A DNA stretch of 64,000 nt from Glossina fuscipes. Its lineage: Eukaryota > Arthropoda > Insecta > Diptera > Glossinidae. Positions 50,090 to 61,250 of this stretch are shown in pieces. Numbering within the stretch: position 1 is the stretch's first letter; each line of letters begins with the position of its first letter. The notes under the pieces were generated by a model. It was not told the DNA's origin. It was given only the letters and a program-made list of their open reading frames with translations, and ran no database searches. The DNA is taken from contig NW_023998470.1 in the NCBI RefSeq assembly GCF_014805625.2, forward strand, positions 1,113,632 to 1,177,631, written 5' to 3'. The position numbers and the translations under genes were made by a program.

Positions 50090-50392
50090 TGGCCGCAAAA
50101 TTAGTTCGACCTAAGCGATTTTCAATTGAGTTCGTCCTTGGTCTGAAACATATCAGCGGGCCATATTTCTTCAAAATATTTCAGAAATTGCGACCTGTAG
50201 ATCGAATGCAAATACAGGGACAGACAACCAGCCAGCGGGCGCAAAGACAAATGAACTTAAATCCATTCGAAAAATAATTCTTAATCTGTCGGTATAATAA
50301 CAGAGGGAGTTTATCTTTGTCTTTTTGGCTATTGCACACATCCGCGGAAGCAGGATAAATAGTCTGCACCGCAAGTGATGTAAAGTATAATA
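50090..50392 (+). repeat. Copy of the GGACGG repeat family
   Basis: It carries CGATTTTCAATTGAGTTCGTCC (about 50,117-50,138), a degraded CAGGGACAGACAACCAGCC core, and a TTTGGCTATTGCACACATCC segment like 43,614-43,626. It ends GCAAGTGATGTAAAGTATAA. The module order matches 43,322-43,670. Confidence 0.55.
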
Positions 50393-52430
50393 AGCCTAGT
50401 AATAAAGTCTTTAGCAATATCGAATAAAATTAAGATAAAGTAAAAACTTTTCTTTCATATACAATGAATAGACGATTATAGCTTCCGTATGTCCATGTCT
50501 ACCATAAGTGGCCGCAATTACCTATCGCCTGTTACTGAATGAATATGAAAGCAAATGGATGAAATGAATATTAGAATTTTATTTTCAAAATATATGGGGT
50601 TACGTAATAACCACAAAAAAACGTAGATATGATCTTTTTTCTATTTACTCCAATCTTCTTGTAGAAATATGGACCATCATCTCGCACAGAATTAATATCT
50701 CAGATAGCATATTAGGTACGAAAAAAGGCTTTCCCATCTTCTCTGAAAACCATTACTTGACTGTAGTGCCTTCTGCCTCGTGCCTTCGCTATGAGCTTAC
50801 ATTACATGATAAACTTAACGAAGGGCAAATTTTGTAAAATAATAATAACAATAAGTTTTCGTCATCACAGATTCCTAACACCTTCAGGTAACTGCGGGTA
50901 ATTGTCAAATTTCGTATCCATCTTTCTTTCGGTCAAAGAACTAATTTCCTTATAATTGCACACATGTCGTGAAAATCATTTAATTATCTTCTTCTACATC
51001 AAGCAAAGAGTGACATGTAATTGGATTTTACCTAAAACAAACCACATTAAACGCCTTCGAGGTCTAAATCTTTAACATATTTATGGGTAATTAACAATTT
51101 GCTCATAAGTTTGTACGTATGTGAGTTTGTTCGTTTGCCTTTTCTTACTGCGCTTGTTTTACGATTCTCAGCTCATTACAATAATTCGTTTTAAGTCGAA
51201 AACTAATCACCTGAAGGTAATTTTACACAATAACTATAATGATGTCACTAGTTCATCACACATAAATACCTCCAGTTTGAGTTGCCCTCCTTAACACATA
51301 ATACGTTCATGTTTACTTATGAATACATATATGTTTTTATTGTATTTAAAATCGCTTTTAAGCGGCTTTATATTACATTCCGTTTATTGGATTCACTAAT
51401 TATTTGTTACTCACTTCTTTCTCAACTGCGGAAACTAAAATATGAATATGAAGTCATTGAAGGCTTATAAGCACATCTACTGCAACTTCCTTATATGTAT
51501 GCGTATGCCTCTGTGTGTATGTTTAATAGCAATTATTAACTTAAAGGTTGTTGACTTGATTTGTTTTGTTTCACGTTTTCTTTTTTTTTTTCTTTTTTTT
51601 TTTTTGCTTCTTCTACTTTTTGTTATGCTAAGTTTCAATAGAAAACAAAGCAGCTGATTTTTCGAGTGCTTTCTTTTTTTTTTGTATGGAATGCTTTACC
51701 ATTTATAGACCTGCGCTTTATTGCCTGAGAAGAGAAAGCCAGACTTTTGCTCTTTGAGTGAAAATATACTGGGAACAATTTGCGACGCGTTGTCTTGAGC
51801 TGCACATGTTTTTCAAGAGTTGAAAAAAAGTCTCTAATTCCGTTAGTTAGAAGAATTACCGCTAAGTCCCGAATAGCTGGCACATGTTCTGCTTTATAAT
51901 ATGACATAGCATTCTAATTTATATATCCAGTGTTTGAATTTCACACATTAATACTTTCTCTCGACACATGGGAAAATTTGGCAACTGGAATCGTCACAAC
52001 GCAATACAAACTATTGTCGCACTAGGTCTCAAATATTTTAAGGATGACTTGATTAATTAAAATCGAAGTTGTTTTACTAATTCATTATCTCTTAAAGGGT
52101 GTGAAGTTATACCTAGCAAAGACACAAACCAAAATTTTTTGCAGAACTCTGTAAAGTCCCATTAAAATAATTCGTCGGGCAAAACTTAATATAAACTGCA
52201 CACCGTTGGAAAGGCTATTAATAGAGGATTCACTCTATGCTAGTTTCATTTTTTCAAGGGCCACGGCTTAGCAACCTCTTTCACGTTTTGTTTATAATAA
52301 TTTGCAAAAAAATTCTCAAAAAGTTCTATTTTACTTGTATTTAGAGTTAAATCACTCGGAGCCTTCGTTTAACAGAATCCTGTTGACGGCTTTACAGAGC
52401 TCTGCAAAAAATTTTGGTTTGTTCGTGTTC
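50393..52430. other. Non-coding stretch
   Basis: A T-rich run lies at 51,580-51,605 with Phe-rich false frames. CCTAACACCTTCAG|GTAACTG at 50,874-50,893 is a weak second acceptor/donor juxtaposition. No gene is recognised. Confidence 0.45.
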
Positions 52431-53690
52431 TTCATCTGTTATCTTTATCGTTGATAACTCCACTTGCTTGATTATCTGACTTCATTTTGCTTTACTGCTT
52501 CGATGCCTTGCCCGATTGATTCATTCTTTCATCTCTTCGTTGTTCATCTCTTATCTTTATCGTTGATAACTCTGTTTCTTCGATCACCTGATTTCATTTT
52601 GCTTTATTGCTTCGAAGCCTTTCAGCTTCATGTCTAGCCCGATTGATTCATTCTTTCATTGCTTCGTTGTTGTATTATATTATCCGCTCATTGCTCGACT
52701 ATATCGTATATTGCCTAATTGCTTTATTACTTTATCGCATCCTTGGTTCATGGTCCTTTACCTCATTCCTTGGTAGTCTCCTGGCTTCACTGAATTTCAC
52801 CTCTCTTATTGTTCGATTACGTTGTTTAATTGCTTCATTGATATGGCTCCTTAATGATTCCTTATCTTTTTGCTTCACTGTTTCATTGCCTCAGTGCATT
52901 GACACAACTATCTTATTATCAACTTACTTTCATGTTTGGTTAATTGGTACTCAATTTTGTTACGACGCTGCCTCTTCCCTTCATTACATCCTCAGCCTAT
53001 TGCACTCTTCTCTCACTGCTCCATTGTCTTATTGCACTTACAGCAGTTCGCCGCAACTTTCATTGATCTATCGCTTCATTATTCCATTATTTCATTGCTT
53101 TGTTGATCTCTTGCTTCATTCATTCATCATGGATGCATTGTTCTTGAGTTTCATTACATTAGCAATCTATATTTTCACTATTTCACTGCTTAATTGATTC
53201 ATTGCTGGTCATCGTTTTATTGCTATCTTGCTTAATTATATCACCGATCTATTATTTAGTTATCCTATATTATTATAGTGCATAACCTCATTACTCGGTA
53301 ACTCATTTTTACAACGTTCCATCGCTTCACTTTTCCATTACTTGGTTGTACAGTCGCTTCACACATTCACCGATCCATTGTTTCATTGCTTCGTTGCTTT
53401 ATTGCTCCTAAACTTTATTACTTTATTTTCATTTCGCTTTTTCACCTCAACAATGTATTGTTTCATAAGTTCCCAAATTCCTTGCTACGTAACTTGTTTA
53501 CTTCATCCCTTCACTGTTCACTTTCTTCATCACCTTAATGATTATCTCTTCGTCGCTCAATTACTTTGCTGCTTCACTACTCATTACTCATTTATTTGTT
53601 ATTTTTTTGCTCCATCCTTTCGTTGCTTAATCGCTGGTTTAACTTATGGCTACATTGGCTTTCCACATATTACGGATTAAATGTTTCATC
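52431..53690 (+). repeat. Pyrimidine-rich CATTGCTT-type degenerate tandem repeat
   Basis: Variants of TTCATTGCTT, CTTCATTGTT, TTGCTTCGTTG and TTATTGCTT fill about 1.25 kb on the plus strand. The left end contains a clear larger duplication: 52,431-52,542 and 52,543-52,671 share TTATCTTTATCGTTGATAAC, TTCATTTTGCTTTA.TGCTTC and CCCGATTGATTCATTCTTTC. The second copy has an insertion near 52,620-52,636. The low frequency of A and G at stop positions leaves long frames (196 codons at 52,607, 112 at 53,342). They read only Leu/Ser/Ile/Phe-rich and are not genes. Confidence 0.7.
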
Positions 53691-56441
53691 CATTTTTAGC
53701 GACATTATTACTGATTAACTGATTTTTGAATGATTTGTCTGAATTAAGCGGCCTGCATCGTAAATATTCCGGTCTTCTATCCAACTAGATCTTATTGTCA
53801 GTACGTGAGTCATTGCTGAGTTAGAAGATATTCAGAATTCCCAAGACTTCTACGCGACGTTACTACCACTATTAAAATTCTTATCATAAATACTTTTTAC
53901 TTGAACGCTTAACTAGTGCCGAATATTATGTTTTGCATTAATCAAAGCTTTGTTGCAATTTAAAGTATCTTTAAACACTACCAGCAAAGATTGCTATTTC
54001 ACTTGACTTTTTCGGTCTGTGTCGTTAAGCACACAGCCATGGGTTACATGCAACTAGTTGTTGATTAAAATGCTTTTATAATAAAACGTCGTAGTCTTTT
54101 CATTTTAATGGTTTCAGTCTCGAATAACTCGCTTAAAGGATTTATTGTTCGAGATTGTTTCTTTTTTTTCTCCCTGGCCCCTTCAAAAATCCTCATATAT
54201 TCTTTCCGAAAATACTTGAAGTGAATGCAAATTCACATGCAAGCAATCGCACAAACAAGAACATGAAGAGCTTACAACATGCACGAAATTGTTCCTTCAT
54301 ATACACATATGTGTAAAGAAATTTTTACATTGAATTTCAAAAAAGCTAAAAGAAATGGCTTTTTGAATATGTTATGCTAAAACATTTCGGCTAAGAAAAG
54401 TGAAAGAGAGAGAGAGAGAGAGAGAATATATTGTTTTCAGGCAATATGTCATTGAAGTAATGACTAGTCAACCACACTGTCCGCATAACCAGTTTTTAGG
54501 GAAATGTTTAACTCCGTCGGGCAATTTTACAAGCATCACATATAAATTGTATTCTAATGTATTCCTTATATGGTCGCGCTTAACAGTCTTTCGCTGTTAA
54601 AGTCTTTTTGATTTATAATTTTGCTTTAAGCTTAAGGTATATAGTCCATAACTAATGGAAAAATTTTTCTTTTTTAATGCAAGGTATGCGAGTGGACCGA
54701 ATTGATATTTCATACTTGTTACGTTCGGAAGCTAAGCCTCAGATCAATATTTTTTGTGTTTGAGAATACTACAAGTGAAGGAAAGCGTAGACGGAAGACA
54801 GAGTGGACGAGCAGATAGAGAGATAACATTAAATATTGTCGAAATGTCCCACTCTTTAACTATATATATTTGTATGTTACAAAATAAATTGATGAGTTGA
54901 TTTTGTTCTAATTCTTATGGCCTGAGTTTTATGAATTTCAGAGTAGCCAGCCTTTCGGTGAGAATGTTACTCTTCGAACTATCTCTTTAATAAGCCGAGC
55001 ATAAAAAAAGTTGGTGCCAATCGCTCATTAACTGATTCGATTACAAAGGCAGAAATTTGTAGTTTATCGTCAAAAAAATTGCAACCAAAACAAAAAATAA
55101 TTATAATAATTGTAACACGTCCTTTCTCAGACGCCCTACTAATCTGGGCTGTATCAATCCAATTTTTAGTTCTGGCGCAGAAAAAACACGCCCACAAACT
55201 TGCGGTCTCTCTTTCTCCATTACTTTTTGATCTTCATGCGGAGATCTCTTGAGCGATTGGTCAGGCAACACATAATGTCAAGAAAAAAAAACAAAAAAGT
55301 ACCAATGCCGCCTCATTGAAAGGTTCTTCCATTATTTTAGTGCCAGGCGTCATTTGCATGAAACTGTACGCAAAAAACGGTCGGAATAGATTTAGAAAAG
55401 AAAAAAAATAAATTGTTCCCACTTTTCGAACACAGCTGATTATCGGGTTATTACGTTCATTAGGCATTAGGGCTCTCCTCGTCTATCTCATCAATTATTT
55501 TAAACGGTTTGGAGCTATGCTAACCTAATTCTACTATAAAATCTTCAAACTCTATTTATTTTTTGAAAAGTTTTTCTTCTCTATTTAATGGTTGAATGAT
55601 TAAGTCATACTAATTTTTTGACACTATGCTAGTGCACTGAATGTTACAGATCTCTTCAAATGCATTCTCAAGCGAGACGACATTCTGATGAGGGACTTTG
55701 ATGAGCCTTTATGAATACATTGATCTCTTTGGATATAAATTATAATCCATTATAAACAGGTGTACAAGTTAATATTCTCTCTCTCTCGCTCTCTCTCGCT
55801 CTTATTCCTTTGTGTACACCTCTTCTTCCCTGAACCTACTCTTTCTATTCACGTAAACATCTTCCAACTACACGCACGCAGACCTATTATTAGTTTATTA
55901 TTTCATTCAATTGTTTACTATCCGTATTCGCTTACCTCTTTGTAGTTTTTCCGCATCATTGCCAGCTCATATTTGACTAGGAACTTTTGCCATCGCAAAT
56001 CTCTTCAGTTTACTGAGGCATTTCTTGACGTCGAGTCGTGCATATATGTCCTTCTACACCTGTTACTTTGCATATGTACACACCCATTGCAATATTCGCG
56101 AAGCGAAGAGCAGCGCCTGTTTCTCGGTGGGCTCGTATATCGCGTTGTTCGTTTAATTCTTTCTTTTTTTAACTTACCGGATTCCTTAGGTTTTGCTCTT
56201 AATTAACAGATCAAGTGTGAAAAATCGTCAAATCGTTTATTTTCATCAAAAATGAATAAGATCATGTTTTCTTCCATTAGCGTGATTTGATCCTTCCAAT
56301 GAGTCAAACTGTGTCATAAATAATATACAGCAAATAAATATATAAATGTATATACCATATGTGTTATGTTGTGATAATAATAAACGTCAAAAATAAAAAG
56401 TTTTGAGTTTTAGATAGCGTTCACTTTAAGTTATTTATCGG
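53691..56441. other. Non-coding stretch with microsatellites
   Basis: It holds (GA)n at 54,402-54,425, a core-like AGACGGAAGACAGAGTGGAC (54,790-54,809) that may be a GGACGG family fragment, and (CT)n at 55,775-55,802. No gene is recognised. Confidence 0.5.
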
Positions 56442-56541
56442 AGTTCGAGATAGAATTTCCTAGAGTTCGTTAGAATTTTAAAAAGTTCGCCAGTGTTCTC
56501 TACAGTTCATCAAATTTCGCTAGACTCTACCAGAGTTCGTT
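56442..56541 (+). repeat. Degenerate ~20-bp minisatellite
   Basis: AGTTCG(T/A/C) starts occur at 56,442, 56,464, 56,484, 56,504 (AGTTCAT) and 56,534, mostly 20-22 bases apart. Units look like AGAGTTCGTTAGAATTT. Confidence 0.5.
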
Positions 56542-56821
56542 AGGATTGGCCGTAATAATGTGCTATTGTGCTCTCTCAAACAGTGTTCCGCCGTTTTGCA
56601 AGAGAAACTCAAAAGGTGTCCTTTCGCAAGCGCTCAATTACCTTTGAATTCTTGCTTTTCTAGACATACAAGCAGCAAATATTCATTTACGTCGATTGAA
56701 GAGAAGAAAACGATTCAAAAAATTTAGTTTTTCCCAAAAAAGTAAACAGATCAGACATTAGCCTGGAATTGGGCACAGGTGTCAGTTAAAATATTGCCTA
56801 TCCAAAAAACAATCTCTTTAA

Positions 56822-57328
56822 AAGGAAAAGTTTTACTGTCATTTGGCAGCAGTACGGCATCTCTTGCAACGAGGAAAGTTTTTTAAAGATGCTCTCGATC
56901 GCTTGATAAACGAGTTTGCTGTATCTTCTCTAGGTGTTAAGGTATGTAAGCTTCGTGAAAAACTGAGCATAACTAAGCGAATGCTTTTGTCTCCGCGAAC
57001 ACGCTTTCTAAATTATCACGAATTAAGCGATTTCTTTAATATGCAAGGCGGAGCTTATAAGTGAACAACATAACGTAATGTATTCTTTTCTTCCATTTTT
57101 TTTTTTTTTTTGTTCTACAACTCATTGAAATTTTAAAAGGAAGAAATAGATAAATTACGGCAACGGATGTTACTATCGCATAAGCAAAAATTAAACTCAA
57201 GGTCTTATGGTATAACAAAAGTTTTACCAACAAATCTAAAGGAAATTTTAACGTACTTTAAAAAGTTATCTTCCTTTCTCTCTACTCTTTGCGTGCCTGT
57301 GCGTATGTGTATGTTATTTTATATGTAA
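56822..57328 (+). CDS. Possible two-exon coding remnant
   Basis: The frame is open from 56,822 (after TAA at 56,819) and reads LLQRGKFFKDALDRLINEF then AVSSLGVK. It reaches a strong donor, GTTAAG|GTATGTAAG, at 56,941/56,942. After 198 bases holding a 16-T run comes an acceptor, TTTTAAAAG|GAAG, at 57,139/57,140. The next 62 codons are open to TAA at 57,326: EEIDKLRQRMLLSHKQKL, then TKVLPTNLKEILTYFKKL. The junction is phase 0 on both sides and keeps the frame. Without splicing the first frame runs to TGA at 57,062. Both parts are charged and helix-like. I recognise no family, no ATG starts the frame, and chance is not excluded. It could be an old gene copy or the tail of an unannotated gene. 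Confidence 0.3.
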
Positions 57329-59468
57329 TTTGTAAACCTTAGAGTTAGAGTTATTCGCCGCTTCCGCCACAATAATTTGTGGTATTGATATCCAAAAACT
57401 TTTGTAATAGTTTTGATATTGTTTTTTTCTAATTTTTTTTTTTTTTTTTTTTGTTAACTGGTTCAACTCGTCACTTGGGTTAATATTAGAGTTTTCTGTC
57501 TCTCTATCATGGAAATTTATATTCTAAGCAAATGTGATACGCTCGTTTACTTACCCCCGTTTTGGAATTTGTAACAGTAAGCGAAACGATGATACAAAGA
57601 CATCCTCTACACAGAATAACCCATTTGTTAGTGGTCAACGGTCAATGGTCAATGTATACAAAATTTTCGTGCAGCTAACTAGAGTCGTAATAGAAATTTC
57701 TATGTTATGTTATATATGAAGAGCGAAAGAGAAAGAAAAACTTACAGGGAGTGTGTATGCATACGATGATACAATTTTATGATACACAACACAATATAAC
57801 ACAATAACAGTAAGAGCACACACGACCATCTCTACTGCATAAGCGTAGCTCGCACGCTAGTAATAAATTTTAGGTAAATGAAATCAATTCACAGATCACG
57901 TTGTCTGCTCCACAATAAATACATCAGGGACTGTTTAATAAAACGATGAAGAGCACAAATAATAAAGGAGATTTCAAAGCACCCCAATTAACCCAATCAA
58001 ACTTGTACACAAATACATAAACACATATACACATTTAGATGCATATATAAAGATCACATATATAGCTAAGCGAAGAGAAAGCATTCGTTTTTTCAGCCCA
58101 ACATAAACAAATACAAATTCAATTACTTTAATACGAAACTCTGTAACAGCACACAAACATTGAATATTCCACACAATAGCGCATATTTGGTCGTTTTGTT
58201 CTAAATGTTTATATTCATGCAGATAACGATATCAAATCAATACATACTAAAGACAAATATGTGTCTGAGTTTCGTGTGCGGTTAGTCTTACTTAGTTACA
58301 CAATGGTATTCATTAACATTCGTTACGTTTGCTTACATATCGGTTACCAATCGTGCGGTATATCATGTTAAGCAAATAAATACAAAATATTGTGGCATTT
58401 GCAAGCCACCAACTAACGTATACTTACAAATTTTTGTGTTTACACATTTGTATGTGTACATGTACACATATAAATATATATTTAGTTCGATAAGGACCTC
58501 AATGGTCACTGATTGCTTCGACTTTGCTATGTGTCGTCGATTAACTTTGTTTTATATTCGAATTCATAACTTTTTCTATTTATTTATTTATTTTTTTTTG
58601 TTCTTTTGATTTTATTACAATTGCTTTTTGTTGGCATTGTCTTTTAAGTTGCAAAAAGTAGAAATTCTCACTATTTTATATTTATATTCTTAATGTTGCT
58701 TACAGAAAACTAATATTATTAAAAATATAACATTATATTTTGCGGGGGAACAATGCCAACGTAAAAGCTTTTTTTCGTCCAGGATGCGAATACTTTAAAC
58801 TAGAACGCGTTTTCCATGAAATTTTTCGAAACGGCACCAAGCAGACTTCAAAAAGTTTTTATTTACAATGTCTTAAAAGATCAATTTTATAAGCAAGTAC
58901 ATGTGCAGGGGCGATAAATTAATAACTTATTTGATATGCTCGCAGAATGGTCCGACGTCTTACGTGTTACGTCTTAGCCGACTTTTTAGTTAAACTAGTA
59001 ACTTGAATTGATTTGAGCACAACATTTTTTATCCAAAATTTATTTTGTGAGGAACTTACACAATCAACTACAATACATATCTATACATAGTATATAAATT
59101 AGTCGGCAAGTAGAAATTAAACGCTTCTTATCGATGTATACAAAATTCAAGTTGAGAAAAACTCAAACATCCTCTTCCATCTATAGCGAAAGATGCTTCC
59201 GTGAAAGTATTATCAAAAGAAATCGTACTCCTTAATATAATCGTATACGCGATTTGCACTTAATAGCTTTGCTTTCTTTGTCATCATTTAAATAATAATT
59301 TTTTATGATAACCTAGAGGCTTAATCTTAATTAATCATATATTAGAGCAACCCGTTAACTTAAAAATTTGCTTAAATATATACCACAAAAATTACTTATA
59401 TATTTCGCTTGAAAACAGGCAACGCATCTTAACTCGTTATATATTATCATGTCTAAAGGTATGTTGCT
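57329..59468. other. Simple-sequence-rich non-coding block
   Basis: T runs (57,438-57,452, 58,588-58,600), CACA/TATA words and ACATAAACACATATACAC-type DNA are present. The texture is intron- or UTR-like. No gene is recognised. Confidence 0.45.
57632..57652 (+). promoter_or_regulatory. Triple DR1-type nuclear-receptor-like motif
   Basis: TGGTCA-A-CGGTCA-A-TGGTCA-A are three hexamers close to RGGTCA, each separated by one base. This is the DR1 arrangement bound by HNF4/USP/Svp-type nuclear receptors in animals. Whether it is used is inference. Confidence 0.25.
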
Positions 59469-59568
59469 NNNNNNNNNNNNNNNNNNNNNNNNNNNNNNNN
59501 NNNNNNNNNNNNNNNNNNNNNNNNNNNNNNNNNNNNNNNNNNNNNNNNNNNNNNNNNNNNNNNNNNNN
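59469..59568. other. Assembly gap, 100 N
   Basis: Exactly 100 undetermined bases, a conventional placeholder for a gap of unknown size. Confidence 0.99.
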
Positions 59569-60120
59569 AGCTAATAAAAGTTCCAAAAATCTTATTTCGA
59601 ATTAAAAAACGTAACAAAAAATTTTATCAAATCATTTAACATTTTAACATATACGTGTTCTGTCACCTATTTGATCTCATAAATATATTTATGCTGATTT
59701 TGACACATTAAATTTTCTTTGCATTTTTCTTGTTTTCCCTTTTTTCTTTTGCAAATTTTAAATTATCATTTAAAACAACAACTGCTTGTCGTTATGGAAT
59801 GTAAAATATAATAATATAATGCTTAGTATAAATAATGTAAAAGATACATACAAAAAAAAAGGAAAACAAAAAAACATTGCTATACACATATACATACATA
59901 TATACATGTTTGTGTGAGTGTGTCAGCATTTACAAAAACTTGTGTATATAATACGTACTTACATATAAATATATATGCATAGATAGATGCACAGAGTGCA
60001 CACATTCATATTATATTAATGAGATCTTTTAAAATGTTGATAGCAACCACTTACATGAGCTATTTGCATCATATCTCACATGTCAAGTACTCGTTACTGG
60101 CAAAACAAAGCAAAAATGTA

Positions 60121-60199
60121 CAAACAAAAACAACAACAACAACAATAACAATAACAACAACAACAACAATAATAATAATAATAATAACAGCAACAACAG
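60121..60199. repeat. (CAA)n/(AAT)n compound microsatellite
   Basis: CAACAACAA, CAATAA and AATAATAAT runs are followed by CAGCAACAACAG. Confidence 0.9.
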
Positions 60200-61050
60200 T
60201 ACAGAAACAAAAGAGAATATGTAAAAAACAAAACAAAAGCAGAAAAAAAAAAAAAAGAACCGAAGAAAAAAAGTCAAGCAGCAGCAACTTATACAAAACA
60301 AAACATACGAAAATATATTCGTTGACAATTCACTTCTACGTTCCCCTACACTTCATGACTCGTTATATCTCTGTCATTCCCCTTTTCCTCGTTCCCATCA
60401 AACTATACTCGGTATACTCTACATAAGCTTTGATATACACATACATATGTACATGTACAGTGCATACCGCTTCATTATTATTTCAAATTGGAAATTGGCA
60501 GAAGAGTTGCGAAGGGTGATAATGTTGTTGTTAATGTTGTGTTGTTGGTGATGATGTTATAGAGGGACACGAACAAACTAGCATTTGTTTAAGTATCTCT
60601 GAGCATATTTATGTATGCATACATGGCAATGTATTTATTTAAATGTTTAAGTGTCATTACATGGGTTTATGTGTGTGCGTGTACATTTGTATGAGTGCTA
60701 ACTTGCTTGCATACGTAATATGTGTGTAGTCATCATTTTTTTTTTTGTCCTTTATTTTTAATATTTTTTTTTTTATATTATTATTACATAAAATGAAAAT
60801 ACCTGTAGTCATACACATATACAAACAAACGAGAAGAAAAATTATAATAATGAGAACCAGTAGATGCCATATTAAACAGTCAGTCATTCTTTCATTTATT
60901 CATACTGACGAGTTGTTAGAGTCTTGTTTTGTTGTTCTATTTGCTTTGCTAACAAGCTTTTAAGCAAAAGGCACTCTACACAAAGTTTAAGAGTCGTCTT
61001 CTATACATACGTTCAAGACAAACGCAAAAGCGAAATAAAAGAAAAATATA

Positions 61051-61085
61051 GTAACAACAACAACAATAATAACAACAACAACAAT
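61051..61085. repeat. (AAC)n microsatellite
   Basis: AAC triplets with an AATAAT interruption. Confidence 0.9.
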
Positions 61086-61250
61086 GGTGAAAACTTTTCT
61101 ATTTATATAAATATGTATATATAAAAGAGTAAAACAGTCTGCCGATAATAATGCATACAATGCAAGCTCTTCTACAGAAAATAGAGAGTAGGCGCACACA
61201 TGCACACATCAGATAGAGGAAGAGTCTCTACTTTTTTTGACAATCCATTT

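Larger units (their letters stand above)
59569..61250. other. Triplet- and AT-repeat-rich non-coding block
   Basis: (CAA)n/(AAT)n lies at 60,121-60,199 and (AAC)n at 61,051-61,085, with TACATA and CACATA words and A/T runs between them. Frames on both strands are Thr/Ile/Asn or Val/Leu/Phe repeats and are not genes. The texture is typical of long introns or UTRs of fly developmental genes. Confidence 0.5.

Noticed and set aside
52607..53197. 196-codon plus-strand open frame, the longest in the window, with membrane-protein-like composition
   Set aside because: It lies inside the CATTGCTT-type degenerate tandem repeat. The Leu/Ser/Ile/Phe pattern follows the DNA repeat, not a protein domain.
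53342..53680. 112-codon plus-strand open frame
   Set aside because: It belongs to the same pyrimidine-rich repeat and has the same artefact.
60019..60426. 135-codon plus frame and overlapping 75-81-codon minus frames
   Set aside because: Thr/Ile-rich and Val/Leu-rich runs come from (CAA)n/(AAT)n triplets. The non-repeat remainder has no recognisable domain.
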